Numbered from the stretch's first letter, positions 45,690 to 57,374 are shown. The stretch: 64,000 bases of DNA from Candidula unifasciata (GCA_905116865.2 CAJHNH020000836.1:124001-188000), one strand, 5' to 3'. The notes: generated by a model not told the origin, from the letters alone. A program made the numbers and translations.

Positions 45690-46660
45690 GATATGGAGTC
45701 ATGTCCTTTGGCGAGCTCCTTGGTACTGTAAGTGCAGCGCATGGCATTGATAACGTCACTTCTGTCTAGTACTGGACCAACCATAGCAGCTGCAGTGTCA
45801 GCAAGATAGTCTGCACGCTCTTTCCCTTGAACTTTCTCTTCCGATTGATGAATCAGTGTATGATAACTAAGTCCTGTCAATTTCCAGGTTCTGTTTTGCC
45901 CTCCTCTTCTTCGACTACCCCCAAACCCCCTTTCCATGTTCTTTGAAGTATAGTCTTTACAATCGAATCATGTCTCACCCCGTGCCCAAACCAAGCTAGC
46001 TTGCGACGTTTCACCACTGCCAAGAGAGCCTCCTGATGTCCCGCAAATTTGTATACTTTGTCTCTGACAAATTTATCAGTTTTGTGTTCTAAAAAACTAA
46101 TTCGTAATATGCGTCTATAGCATTAACATTCGAAAGCCTGGATCCTCCTTTCCATTTTAACAGTGAAAGTGCAACTCTCACATCCGTTTAAGAAAACAGA
46201 CAATATCAGTGATTTGTAAACATTGACCTTGACTGCGATGCTGATTTTGCTTTTCCACATTTTATTTAGCTGTGACATTGTGGCTATTGCCATATCGAGT
46301 CTTGTCTTTGTCTCTTTGGTACAGCTACCATCGTTGCATGCAGGAGCCAAGATATTGAAAGGTTTCAACTTCTTCTAGTTTTTTCCCCTTTTATCTGTAT
46401 GTTGGTAGGTACTTGATTATTGTGAATATTTACCAGAATCTTTCTTTTCTCGGCATTAATTTCCATGCCATATTTATTACAGGCTGTCCCTAATTGTGTG
46501 GTTAAGATCTTGTAGTCCGGTTTCAGAACCCGCCATGAGATCTATGTCGCCTGCAAAACGTAAATTTCTACGTTGTCTTCCGTCAATGGATATAGATGTT
46601 TCATAATTGGCGGTATGGTATGTGGAATTATAAAAAAAAAAAAAACCCACCCACCCCACG
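45690..46660 (-). pseudogene. RTE-like LINE RT palm and thumb
   Basis: Minus-strand L-R-F-A-G-D-I-D-L-M-A-G-S (catalytic A-D-D is A-G-D), E-I-N-A-E-K-R-K-I-L, then G-C-E-S-C-T-F-T-V, A-W-F-G-H-G-V-R-H and A-D-T-A-A-A-M. Several breaks. Confidence 0.65.
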
Positions 46661-47119
46661 ATCTAGATAGCATATCTTGTCATATTTAGGAAGTCATACA
46701 GCACAGAAGTCCAAATGACAAGCATGTCAAAGACTACTAGAATCGTCTTTCAACAATGAAGGAAAGTTCTCATAAACTCGCGCGACCTTCAGAGAGCTTC
46801 TGACTATGCAAACAAATCTTTAAAAAAAAAAACACAATTTCGAATGTATGAATGAATGAACAAGTTTTATTTTAAAGGGTTGAGAATTGGGCATGCAGAC
46901 CAAACTGACATTTGGTTTGTTTCATCTCAAAACTTTTGACACATTATTTCATTTTTGTATCTTTTAATAGGCAATCCTAAACGCCAACAATATGTATATA
47001 TATATATATAAATTACAACAAGAAAACAAAAATCAAATGTGCAAGTGAGATAAGAGAGAATTTGTTGATAGATTAGCTAAAGAGAGAGAGAGAGCAGGCA
47101 GCTCAGAATGGAAATAGTA
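46661..47119. other. low-complexity region, no gene
   Basis: A-run (46630-46644), (TA)n near 46991-47010 and (GA)n at 47080-47094; nothing else recognised. Confidence 0.4.
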
Positions 47120-47600
47120 AAATACTGTAGAATACACTGAGACAGTTAACTAGTATTTTCAAACTGCAGAATGGTCCCAGTAAAAGTAAGAATGGTACAA
47201 TAATTACAACTGACACTGAGCAAAAGAGATGAGCACAACGATTCCAAGAAATCTTAAATTGACCTAGACCACAAGAAAGAACAAATGCATTTTGACGAAG
47301 AGGGCCATAAATGTAGGACAGACAAAAATGACATGGACATCAGGGAGGCAACTAATTCATTAGCAAACAATAAGACAGCAGGTGATGATGATATTGTTGC
47401 AGAAATGCTCAAGCCAGCAGATGATGTAACCATAAACCGAGGGGAGGATTTGTTTAACAGTATATGGGCAGAGGAAAATTAATACAAATCAAAAGGAATA
47501 ATTATGAAAATTCCAAAGAAAAGTAATCTTACTGACTGTAACAACTGGGGAAGAATTACTTTGTTATCAGTAATGTCAAAGACCTTTTTTTTGTAAAATC
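47120..47600 (+). pseudogene. RTE-like LINE RT N-terminal fragment
   Basis: I-R-E-A-T-N-S-L-A-N-N-K-T-A-G-D-D, A-E-M-L-K-P, F-N-S-I-W-A-E-E, I-P-K-K-S-N-L and I-T-L-L-S-V: first RT blocks in order, with stops. Confidence 0.6.
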
Positions 47601-47617
47601 TCTGTCTATCTTCTTCT

Positions 47618-47822
47618 ACCCCACCAGGGCATCACACAAGCGATAAACACCTGATGTCACAAAGTGCCACCAAGTGGACAAAGATCACCCGTGGAGAGGT
47701 CCTAGAAACCGCGTTCAGCCATTAGAACATATTTATGGGCTGGCTATATTGCAGCCCCTGGCAAGAGCCAGGGTAGAGGGCTTTAAATAATGAAAAATTG
47801 CATCCCACAATAGGATGACCAG
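47618..47822 (-). mobile_element. S4 repeat (left of an inverted pair)
   Basis: CAGGGCATCACACAAGCG to GCATCCCACAATAGG. Faces the copy at 47866-48056. Confidence 0.7.
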
Positions 47823-47865
47823 ATTTTTTAAAAATAATTCTAAGTAGAATTAACTGGGTAGTGGA

Positions 47866-48056
47866 TTGTAGTCACCCTGTGGGACACAATTTTTCTATTT
47901 TGAAGCCCCAACCTGGCTGTTGTCCGGGGCCCTAATATAACCTAACAGTTGAATGGGGTTTCTGGGACCTCTCCATGGAGAATCCTAATCCGCATGGTGG
48001 CACCTTGTGTCACCTGTTGTTGATCTCTCTGTGTGATGTCCTGGTGGGGTACAAAT
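47866..48056 (+). mobile_element. S4 repeat (right of an inverted pair)
   Basis: TGTGGGACACAATTTTTC to GATGTCCTGGTGGGG. Confidence 0.7.
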
Positions 48057-48169
48057 TTACTTACACAATTCTGAGAGGGGAATAAGCAGGTTTTGAATTG
48101 GAAGAAGCTGCTTAAATCAAATATTTACTCTATTTTTTTGTTCGTTTAGGAATTTTTTGAAAAAAACAA

Positions 48170-48625
48170 CCTCTTATTTTGAATTTTATGACTTAAGAAT
48201 GCTTTTGATAGATTGCATAAAACATCACTATGTAGAATTTAAGAATGCTATGGTATTCAAATAAAAATAATATATATTAATAAGGCAATGTAATGAAGGT
48301 TCTGAGTGTGCAGTGTGAACAGATGATGGCTTGAGTGACTGGTTTGAAGTTGAGACTGGAGTAAAACAGTGATGTATCTTATATCCTGTTCTTTGGCATA
48401 ACCATTGACTGGGTAATTAACAAATCTTGTGTTGGACACACCGCCATTGACTGAATGGAGAACACACATTTGGAAGATCTTGACTTTCTTGACAGATAAT
48501 TTGACAAACATAGCATCAAAGATTGAACTAAAAATAAGGTGTGAAAAGATAAATATATTAAAGACACTAGGGACAAAAGTAATTAAAGCAACAGGTCAAT
48601 TTACTTATTTAGGGAGATACTGAAA
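48170..48625 (+). pseudogene. LINE RT palm fragment
   Basis: W-F-E-V-E-T-G-V-K-Q-stop-C-I-L-Y-P-V-L-F, then D-F-L, a frame break and T-N-I-A, ending Q-F-T-Y-L-G-R-Y. Confidence 0.55.
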
Positions 48626-48639
48626 GAGAGGTTTACAGA

Positions 48640-49020
48640 CATCTGACCAGCCCTGATCCTAACAACAGCATCAACCATATAACAAGAATTGACCAGGCCA
48701 CCATCTTCAGGCTCAGAGCACAACATACTCTACTCAGTGGACATCTAAACACAATATAGCCACAACACTCCACTGAGTGTCAGCTATGTAACTATCCCTA
48801 CGAAACTTGACCATCATCTCTCTGAGTGTCCAAAACTGGGCAAGATTAGAAGAATGTTACTCCCTTCAAGACTAGACAAGTGGAACACCTTGTATGAACG
48901 AAAAGAACAGCTTGTGAAAATATGTAAACTCAACAACACACGGCATTGGGCCAAAGGGCGAAATCTCATGCGCCACTGGATAAATAACAACATCAACAAA
49001 TTATTTACATAGTTCGAAAA
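48640..49020 (+). pseudogene. I/Jockey-like LINE C-terminal knuckle
   Basis: I-D-Q-A-T-I-F-R-L-R-A-Q-H-T-L-L-S-G-H, then C-Q-L-C-N-Y-P-Y-E-T, the Cys/His knuckle after RNase H. Frames broken. Confidence 0.55.
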
Positions 49021-49053
49021 AAAAATAATGACATACATTTGGCAAATCATCAG

Positions 49054-49350
49054 CAGCTTTCTTCTTCTTCTTCTTCGCGTTCACCAGCTGTACACTCTGG
49101 CGTAGAGTTCTAGTTGTTCGTCCACTTCTGGACTGCAGTCCTGCTCCAGAACTTGAGTGTTGCATGTGCATCAGTTTTACAGATCTGATTCTATAGAATG
49201 TAGACTGCTGGTTCCTTGCCTCTCAGGCAGATGCACTCCGACTTTAAAGGAAGCTCCCCAGTTAGTCGACTCTTACGACATGCTTTTGGGGAGGCAGTGG
49301 GTCTATTCTTGTTTTCCCCACAATAGGGCCCCAGAACTCACACGGGGGAG
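49054..49350 (-). mobile_element. S1 SINE with 10-bp target duplication
   Basis: AATCATCAGC at 49044-49053 and 49351-49360. Complete from (CTT)n to the GTGTGAGTTC head on the minus strand. Confidence 0.85.
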
Positions 49351-49889
49351 AATCATCAGCTTTCAATAGTTTGAACAAGATTTGGAACTCTAAACTGTTT
49401 AGTTTTAAAAACAAAGTTACATATTTTAAATTCAAATGTTTTACTTTTAATATATGCAACAACTTCAAAAGTAACAACAATCGGCCAAACATCTCAATGA
49501 AAGACAACAAGATGAGGTTGTGAAATCATCTACTGTGTGGACAGTGGATGTCGTTTAAGAGGAATTGTAGTTAACAACAATTCCACTGAATGAGCCTCAG
49601 CAAATTCTACCTGCAGACAGATCTGTAAATACTTGGGTTCCCCCAAAATCTTGGGTTCAGTTTTGGGAATCTTGGGTTGTTTAAATATATATCCTTATTT
49701 AAAAGAGAGTAAATGTTTTTTTCGTTACTATAAAATGTGTACTTTTTTATAAATATTTGGTTCTTTGTTCTTCTCTTATGTTATGCTTAGTTGTTTATTC
49801 AGCTTAGCTTGGATTTTGATAAAAATCCCTTTGGCAGCCCTACCTGATGACATGTAGCACTGAAGTTTTATCACTCCAACAGCAGATCC
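49351..49889. other. AT-rich, no gene
   Basis: Contains a small CTTGGGTT triplication (49630-49680) and an R4 end-like stretch (49780-49850). Confidence 0.35.
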
Positions 49890-50009
49890 CAGGCTGTACT
49901 TGGGGAATGCTAATCCTGACCATTTTCAGTTATCTCGCTTACGTACAGGTAGTAATCTGGCCAAGTAGGAGTGCTTCAGCACATGATTAATGACAATACG
50001 TTCCCAGGT

Positions 50010-50247
50010 GATTTGATAATCTATACAGATGGCTCTGTGCTGAGATATGATAATCTATACAGATGGCTCTGTGCTGAGATTTGATAATCTATACAGATGG
50101 CTCTTTGCTGAGATTTGATAATCTATGCAGATGGCTCTTTGCTGAGATTTGATAATCTATGCAGATGGCTCTGTGCTGAGATTTGATAATCTATACAGAT
50201 GGCTCTATGCTGAGATTTGATAATCTATACAGATGGCTCTGTGCTGA
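50010..50247. repeat. 7 x 34-bp array of an RNase H active-site segment
   Basis: The unit begins GATTTGATAATC and contains ATACAGATGGCTC, the codons for Y-T-D-G-S. Seven copies with few substitutions; 34 bp is not a multiple of 3. Confidence 0.92.
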
Positions 50248-50503
50248 GAGGCAGATGAAGCTCATGAGGGTTCATAACAAATGTAAACTGACGTCTCTTA
50301 GTGCAACAAAGCCTGGCATATGACACATCATCTGTTTTGAGAATGGAGGTGAAGGCAGTCACTGCAGCCTTTCATTGGCTTGAATCAGCTGTACCCACAC
50401 GCTGTAATTGTAACTGACTCACAAAGCATTTTGAGAAAGGCGCAGACCAGTATGGTTCATGAAGAGTTGCAAGCACTGCTTCAGAGATCCAGGACAGTTG
50501 GTG

Positions 50504-50623
50504 TCCTTTAGATATTTTCCCCAGGATATGCCAGTGTATTCAGAAATTAACAGGCAGATAGACTCCTTTAGATATTTTCCCCAGGATATGCCAGTGTATT
50601 CAGAAATTAACAGGCAGATAGAC
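50504..50623. repeat. exact 60-bp tandem duplication
   Basis: Two identical 60-bp units (TCCTTTAGATATTTTCC onward) covering the last RNase H block. Confidence 0.95.
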
Positions 50624-50999
50624 TGGCAGGTGTTGATCAACTTGTTGGTGAACTGATGCATCACAAGCTGGATGTTATAAGGTTCCTTTGGGGGCGAGTG
50701 AACAGTGCAGAAGCACAGATGGATCATCATGGTCTGTAGAAAATGGTGCTGCAAGGAGTGACAAGGGGATCTGGTCAATGAACAACACTCAAGAGAAAGG
50801 TGAGAAGGATATACAATCAGACTGCTATTGATACTACTGGAACGGGAACTCTCCACTTTCTGCTGAAAAGGGGGATGGAGCGCTTATGGGAATGTCCTAA
50901 GTTTTGTGATGTAGATTCTTTATTTAACATTAAACATCTGCAAGTAAAAAATGGACAGCCACTAAAGACATAGAACAAAAGTTGAATACATTCAAAAAC

Positions 51000-51400
51000 A
51001 AAGGAAAATGACAAAAATAAAATGGGATGAATTCAAAAGGAGGGAAGAAAATAACAGAAATGTCTGGGCAACCACTAGTATCAACAGATAAGACAAAGAA
51101 GATGGTGCTACATTGGACGAATCCTGAGAAGAAACCAGCAGAGAATTACCAAATGGTCATTAAAATGGGAAACAAAGGGAGTAAGGAGGCAAGGACGGCC
51201 ACAAGAAACCTCAAGATGAACGATGATAAGCGAGGCCAAAGCCGCTGGACTGAATTCCATCCCCATAACATTGAACAAAACTGCACATGATAGAGCGGAA
51301 AAAGAAACAGATTACGAGCCCTATGTGACATATAATGGTACAACAAGACAATGAATAAATGAATGAAATAAAAGGGTTCTGCCATTTAACTTGCGGCCAA
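51000..51400 (+). pseudogene. LINE 3' ORF end fragment
   Basis: K-W-D-E-F-K-R-R-E-E-N and later basic motifs of RTE-like tails; frames broken. No gene seen in 51401-51879. Confidence 0.4.
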
Positions 51401-51879
51401 TTTACAGTATGCTAAAAGTTAGTACTGATATATAGATAATGGGGAAATTCAAAGATAGATTGACCATGTAAATGATAGACAGTTGGAATAACAGAGCATC
51501 TGATTCTCTCAGCGAATGCAGAAATTGACTGACTGATTTGATATTGAAAAAGTCTAGCCACAATCAGTTCCTTTCAAAAAAGGACTTTTGGTATAATTAT
51601 GACTGTCTTTCTCGTGCCAAATTTGGTGGCTGAAATTGGGTTCTCGTGCCATAATAAATGGTTCAGTAGTCCTATATGTTCATTATGATGCCCCTAACAA
51701 CAACTCTCCCTATGAGAGTGCAATGCTGACCAGCCTTACCTAGCATCAATGAAAAGTGAACGATGAAATGATCACCTCACACCCCTCTTGTGGTAGACTA
51801 GCCTGACAACTTGTGAATGAAATGTCATACTACTCTGTTCGGGCCACTTAATGCAACTAGAACCTTTGCTTCTAACCTG

Positions 51880-52006
51880 TATGAGTTCTTCTGTGACACT
51901 TCAGGATTTATAATGTAGTAAATGCAGTAATACAAATATCATACCTGAATGTTTTTTCTCTCGTATGTGTTCTGTTGTGGTGTCTCAGGTGAGAATTTTA
52001 AGTAAA
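51880..52006 (-). pseudogene. two vestigial fingers after ZNF-D
   Basis: After the stop: H-L-R-H-H-N-R-T-H-T-R-E-K-T-F-R-Y-D-I-C and I-L-K-C-H-R-R-T-H-T-G, with three stops. Confidence 0.65.
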
Positions 52007-53652
52007 TTAAGTACCACAATCATCAGATTTGTAAAGTGTCTCTCTTGTATGTGTTCTCTTGTGTTTTTGAAGACTACAAGCATGATTAAAAGAAGCACCA
52101 CATACATCACATTTGTAAGGTTTCTCTCCTGTATGTGTTCTTCTATGAGAGTTTAGACTACCAGCTCTAGAAAAAAATGCACCACAAACATCACATTTGT
52201 AAGGTTTCTCTCCTGTGTGTGTTCTTCTGTGAGAGTTTAGATTGCTAGCTTTAGCAAAAGATGTACCACAAACATCACATTTGTAAGGTTTCTCTCCTGT
52301 ATGTGTTCTATTATGAGAGTTTAGACTGCCAGCTTGAGCAAAAGATAAACCACAAATATCACATTTGTAAGGTTTCTCTCCTGTGTGTGTTTTCTTGTGG
52401 TTTTTAAGATGACCAGCTTGATTAAAAGACACACCACAAACACCACATTTGTAAGGTTTCTCTCCTGTATGTGTTCTCATGTGAGTGTTTAACCTGCCAG
52501 CTTTAGCAAAGGATGTACCACAAACATCACATTTGTAAGGTTTCATTCCTGTATGTGTTCTATTGTGAGAGTTCAGACTGCTAGCCTGAGCAAAAGATGT
52601 ACCACAAACATCACATTTGTAAGGTTTCTCACCTGTGTGTGTTCTAGTGTGGTTTTTAAGAATATCAGCTTTATTAAAAGAAGCACCACAAACATCACAT
52701 TTATAAGGTTTCTCTCCTGTATGTGTTCTTTTGTGAGTGTTTAGACCACAAGCTTTAGCAAAAGATGTACCACAAATATCACATTTGTAAGGTTTCTCTC
52801 CTGTATGTGTTCTCTTGTGAGTGTTTAGACTGCAAGCTTTAGCAAATGATGTACCACAAACATCACATTTGTAAGGTTTTTCACCTGTATGTGTTCTCTT
52901 GTGAGAGTTTAAATTGCCAGCTTCAGCAAAAGATGTACCACAAACATCACATTTGTAAGGTTTCATACCTGTGTGTGATCTTTTGTGAGTGTTTAGACTG
53001 CTAGCGTTAGAAAAAGATGTACCACAAACATCACATTTGTAAGGTTTCTCTCCTGTATGTGTTCTCTTGTGAGAGTTTAGACTGCTAGTGACGGCATAAT
53101 ATGTACCACAAACAACACATTTGTAAGGTTTTTCTCCTGTGTGTGTTCTCTTGTGTTTTTTAAAACTACTCCCATCATTAAAAGAAGCACTACAAACATC
53201 ACATTTGTAAGGTTTCTCTCCTGTGTGTGTCCTCTTATGACAGATTAGACTGCCAGACTGAGTAAACGAGGCACCACAAACATCACATTTGTAAGGCTTG
53301 TCTCCTGTGTGTTTTAATTTGTGGCGCTTGAGCCTGTATGCGTCAGGAAAAGAATTACCACACACATCACATTTATAAGGTCTCAAATCTGTGTGTCTTC
53401 TCTTGCTGTTCTCTACTTTGGCATTTGGACTAAAAGAAGTAATACAGTCAACAAGGGTGTGGCAATTTTCTTCATTTTGTGCTCTTAAATGAGGCTTCAG
53501 TTGATCAGCTTCAGTATCACAAGCATCATAAACTTTTTGTCTGTAAGGTGTCTCCACTTTTTCTGTCTCTTTTTCTGCACTGTCACTTGAATCACTGTGA
53601 GTCTTAACCTCACAAACTTCTCTTGGTAGTTCCTGTTTCTCTAGCTTGAAGT
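52007..53652 (-). CDS. ZNF-D exon 2, 16-finger C2H2 array
   Basis: Acceptor TACTGTGTTTCAG before 53652. Two leading bases complete the phase-1 codon from 56819 (G/AC, Asp), then F-K-L-E-K-Q-E-L, homologous to L-K-L-V-K-Q-E-L in ZNF-A. Linker with E-T-P-Y-R-Q-K-V-Y-D, then 16 regular C-x2-C-x12-H-x3-H fingers joined by T-G-E/M-K-P-Y. A half-finger (K-S-D-D-C-G-T) ends the frame. About 657 aa with exon 1. The most regular array of the cluster and probably functional as a nuclear DNA-binding protein. Plus-strand frames here are shadows. Confidence 0.84.
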
Positions 53653-54009
53653 CTGAAACACAGTAAATATTTCATCACAAACTTCATGAACATACCAGAC
53701 ACGTATTTGTGGAGCGGTTCAAAAGTTATAACATTCAACACTAATTCAACAGAAGAAGCTCACTGTATGCACAGATATGATATTTGCGTTTAAGAAAACA
53801 TAGGGTGATCATAAGTCACGTTTTCATGGAACAGTATTGTTTTTTTTAGACAGACCTCGACCGTCCCATCGATATTCAAAATGTCAATTGGGACAATAGA
53901 CATTTCTTGTTTAGTATCGATGGGATGGTCTGAGCTTACCTGAAAACGATATGATACTTTAATGCCTCCCTCTACTCCTGAATCAAACATGTATCATCCT
54001 TGTATAAAT

Positions 54010-54313
54010 GTGAGTTGAGCTGAGTCAAGAATTGACATCACAGCACTCTAGGCATTTCCATACATGCTCCGTACTCATCTTCAGCAGCTAGTGCAGGATT
54101 CCAACATTAATGGTACCGGTTATAATCTTGTTATATGTTTGTCTTGCCTTTCCTCTGAGTGTAGTAAGCCGGCCAGACCCTCTGGTTACACCCAGGTACC
54201 TCATTCTCTCCAGGCCATAATATTCTTGTTTCTGTTCTGACTTCATTACTTGTTCCTTAATGGCTCTGACTACATCTAGTATCATTTCACCACTCAGTGG
54301 TGGTACAAATGTG
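54010..54313 (-). pseudogene. LINE RNase H 3' end fragment in ZNF-D intron
   Basis: L-S-G-E-M-I-L-D-V-V-R-A-I, Y-L-G-V-T-R-G-S-G-R-L-T-T-L, T-Y-N-K-I-I-T-G-T-I, then the C-terminal tail after a frame break. Same family as 44940. Confidence 0.65.
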
Positions 54314-54322
54314 AAATAAATG

Positions 54323-54552
54323 TAAGTTGAAAAAAACATTTTTTTTTGGTATCCAGAAGCCATGAGTTGTTAACCCTTAGGCTCGGTATTATGGATATTG
54401 CAACCCTTTGGCCTTGATTCCATGATAAATACCATAAATCTGGGAGAAATGTGGCTTTTCTGCCTACCCCCGGGCGTGAACCCGGACCACAAGGACTTCA
54501 TCAACTGGTCACCGCGCAGTCCGGTTTAGCCAACTACGCTAGAGAGCCGGGC
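54323..54552 (-). mobile_element. S2 tRNA-derived SINE, 9-bp target duplication
   Basis: AAATAAATG at 54314-54322 and 54553-54561. Head GCGTAGTTGGCTAAACCGG and GGGTTCACGCCCGGGGG on the minus strand. 54562-55055 shows no gene. Confidence 0.82.
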
Positions 54553-55067
54553 AAATAAATGGAAGACGTATTTATTAAAAAGACCTGAGAAGTCAGACAT
54601 AAACGAATGTTGACTTGAAACTGCATTGAAAATGACAGATTCTGTCTGACTTAGAGACAGCCTTTTTTAAAAGTCTGGGTTGGCTCTAAATCTAACCACA
54701 GGAACAACTGCACTGAATGCTAAATTGTAGAAAGGAGAAGCAGCTGGGAAATGTGCAAATAATACCATAGTGGGTAGGGGCAATCCTTGTTATGCAAACA
54801 GAATGACACAGTCTAATTCAATTAACAGTACATGACTGCCTGTGCATATCTGAACTGTCTGAACAAACCTCAAAATGTGCTATGCATGGAAAAGGACATA
54901 TGTAGTAAAATGTACAATGTCATTTGTGAAATTCATTTGAAAGGATTCACGTTTGATCGTTATTAAGAAAAAAAAAAGTTAAATACCCTTTTGGAAACAT
55001 TAACACATCGGATATATGGTGCTAGACCCATATTTGCATAGATCAATTGGGATTCATTATGTGATGT

Positions 55068-55358
55068 TCCCCGTGTGGGTTCCGGGACCCTATTATAGGG
55101 GGAAAAAAGAATAGACCCACTTCCTACCCAAAAGCATGTCGTAAGAGTCGACTAATTGGGAGCTTCCATCAAAGTCAGAGTGCATCTGCCTGAGAGGTAA
55201 GGAACCAGCAGTCTGCCAACAAATGAGTCAGATCTTTAAAACGGCTGCACATACAACACTCAGGTTTTGGAACAGGACTGCAGTCCAAAAGTGGATGAAC
55301 AACCAGAACTTTCCGCCAGAGTTTACAGCTGGTGAGCCTGAAGAAGAAGAGGAAGAAG
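55068..55358 (+). mobile_element. S1 SINE, complete, 12-bp target duplication
   Basis: ATTATGTGATGT at 55056-55067 and 55359-55370 defines a 291-bp element from TCCCCGTGTGGG to GAAGAAGAGGAAGAAG. Confidence 0.88.
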
Positions 55359-55565
55359 ATTATGTGATGTGGTCAACATCACAGTGATCACCTTTACATC
55401 CCAGGAGATTCACTGATATTTATTTCAGGCTTGCTACACCTGAAGTCCAAGGCTAAGGATAAAAATCCACCTTAAAGTGGATTCAGTTGAAGACCTTTGG
55501 GTGGTAGCACACTTTGTTAAAGCAACTTTCTTACAAGATAAAGTGAAATATGCTTGTTTATGTTA

Positions 55566-55800
55566 GGAGGCTGAGTGGTCTTAAGGCAAGCTGTCCGCCT
55601 CAAGTGCTGGAGGTCCCTGGTTCAAGCCCCGGTGAAGGCTGGGATTTTTTTAACATGGACTTCTAGTAGTTTTCCCTGGTCTCTGGGTAGTAAGATTGGA
55701 TGCCTAGGTGTAATGTTGTGCAGGTTAAAAATCCCTTGGCAGTTGGAAAACGAAAAGAGTAGACTAACAGCTCTGTCCGGATAAAAATATGAGTTAAAAG
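55566..55800 (+). mobile_element. S3 tRNA-derived SINE
   Basis: A-box-like TGAGTGGTCTTAAGG and B-box GGTTCAAGCCC spaced as in a long-arm (Leu/Ser-type) tRNA, followed by a non-tRNA body (AAAATCCCTTGGCAGTTGG). No 3' acceptor stem match, so not a tRNA gene. Confidence 0.6.
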
Positions 55801-55979
55801 TCTACCTAAAGTTTTTCAGGATCCTCTCCTGTGCTATGGAGTTCGTGCACTGCACTGAAATCCTTCAGACTCAGGCATGAGTCAAAAGTAGAATGGAGCA
55901 CTTATGGGTTACTACCCTTGTGCCATGATGTTGATCCATTGTTTAAAATCTTAAACCTTGTTGATGATTCTTGAATGCT

Positions 55980-56240
55980 GAATTAAGAATCCACATCATA
56001 GCACCCACGGCACTCCCATATGCACTCCGTCCTATCTTCAGCAACAAACGAAGAGTTTCGATTCCAATAGTACCAGTAACTGTCTGACTGTACATCCGTC
56101 TTGCTCTTCCCTTGAGTGTTGAGCATCGGATCCCCTGATAACTGCCATTCTTCTCAGACTGTTATAATCTATTTGTACCTCTGCACAGTTCACTCGCACC
56201 CAAAGGACAATCACAAGGTCTAGCTTGTCATACATCAATT
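55980..56240 (-). pseudogene. LINE RNase H 3' end fragment
   Basis: Minus-strand D-G-E-L-M-Y-D-K-L-D-L-V, R-R-M-A-V-I-R-G-S-D and the L-L-V-L-L tail; decayed copy of the 44940 family. Confidence 0.5.
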
Positions 56241-56251
56241 CACCATCTCCC

Positions 56252-56520
56252 CGTGTGGGTTCCAGGGCCCGACTGTGGGGAAAACAAGAATAGACCCACT
56301 GCCTGCCCAAAAGCATGTCGTAAGAGTTGACTAATTGTGAGCTTCCTTTGAAGTCGGAGTGCATCTGCCTGAGAGGCAAGGAACCAACAGTCTGCATTCA
56401 AAAGAATCAGATCTGTAAAACAAATGCACACGCAACACTCAGGTTCTGGAGCAGGACTGCAGACGAACAACCAGAACTTTTTGCTAGAGTTTACAGCTGG
56501 TGAACGCGAAGAAGAAGAAG
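56252..56520 (+). mobile_element. S1 SINE copy
   Basis: TCCCCGTGTGGGTTCCAGG to GAACGCGAAGAAGAAG. 56521-56800 shows no gene. Confidence 0.8.
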
Positions 56521-56818
56521 AAAACACCACCAAGTGGTGCAGAACCGGCTAATCTATCCGCCTGTTTGTTTCCCAACACACCAGCATAACCTGGAAAAAA
56601 TTTCCAAAGGACACTAACTACCTGGGACCTTTGAAGCGATGCAGCATGGCTGTCTCCACCTTTCTCAGCATGCTCTGTGAGTCAGTTATAATTATGGTAT
56701 GTGTATACAGTTGATTCTCAAGCCAGCCGAAGGGTGAGGAATATTTCCTGTAGATTATGTCCTGATGATTAAAATACAAAGTTACAATGTATTTTAATTT
56801 GCTTTTTAAAATCCTTAC

Positions 56819-57146
56819 CTGGGTAATCTAGATAAACTTCGGGCTGTTCTGTCTTGATAACTGCTGGTATTTCATTATCCATCTTGTCAAGGGTGTGGTC
56901 TTCAGTGAGTGTCTCTTTAGTAGAAATGTGCCCATCTGGACATTCTATATCAACTTCAGGCTGCTCCATCTTGATATATGATAACATTTTATTATCCATC
57001 TTATCAAAGATTTGGACCCCAGTGAAAGTCTTTCTAGCAGAACTGTGAGTAGCTGGGTGGTCTTGATCAACTTCAGGCTGTTCTATCTTGACACATGATT
57101 GAAGTTTAGTATCAACATTATCAAAGATGTGGCCTTCAGTAAACAT
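56819..57146 (-). CDS. ZNF-D exon 1, three psi-K-x-E modules
   Basis: Donor AG/GTAAGG after 56819, phase 1. The first in-frame ATG (57146, M-F-T-E-G-H-I-F-D) lies inside what is a module joint in ZNF-B. The three full modules carry V-K-I-E, I-K-M-E and I-K-T-E, and the exon ends Q-P-E-V-Y-L-D-Y-P. The 5' limit is uncertain: AAACAG directly precedes the ATG and could be an acceptor, and a (CTAA)n array starts 43 bp upstream. Confidence 0.72.
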
Positions 57147-57188
57147 CTGTTTCCAATATCTGTTGATATCCGGATTGCAATGATGATA

Positions 57189-57374
<186 letters not shown>

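Larger units (their letters stand above)
49890..50935 (+). pseudogene. LINE RNase H domain with two internal tandem expansions
   Basis: I-I-Y-T-D-G-S-V-L-R begins RNase H. V-T-D-S-Q-S-I-L follows, then S-P-G-Y-A-S-V-F-R-N-stop-Q-A-D-R-L-A-G, and L-L-K-R-G-M-E-R-L-W-E-C-P near the end. The first and last active-site blocks are each tandemly repeated. Confidence 0.65.

Noticed and set aside
45602..45937. 111-aa frame with a poly-Leu/Phe tail as a membrane protein
   Set aside because: Junction of a LINE end and the antisense of an S1 (GAA)n tail; the hydrophobic run is low-complexity.
55566..55640. Possible Leu/Ser tRNA gene
   Set aside because: A- and B-boxes are present but the acceptor stem does not close and a SINE body follows; called a SINE head.
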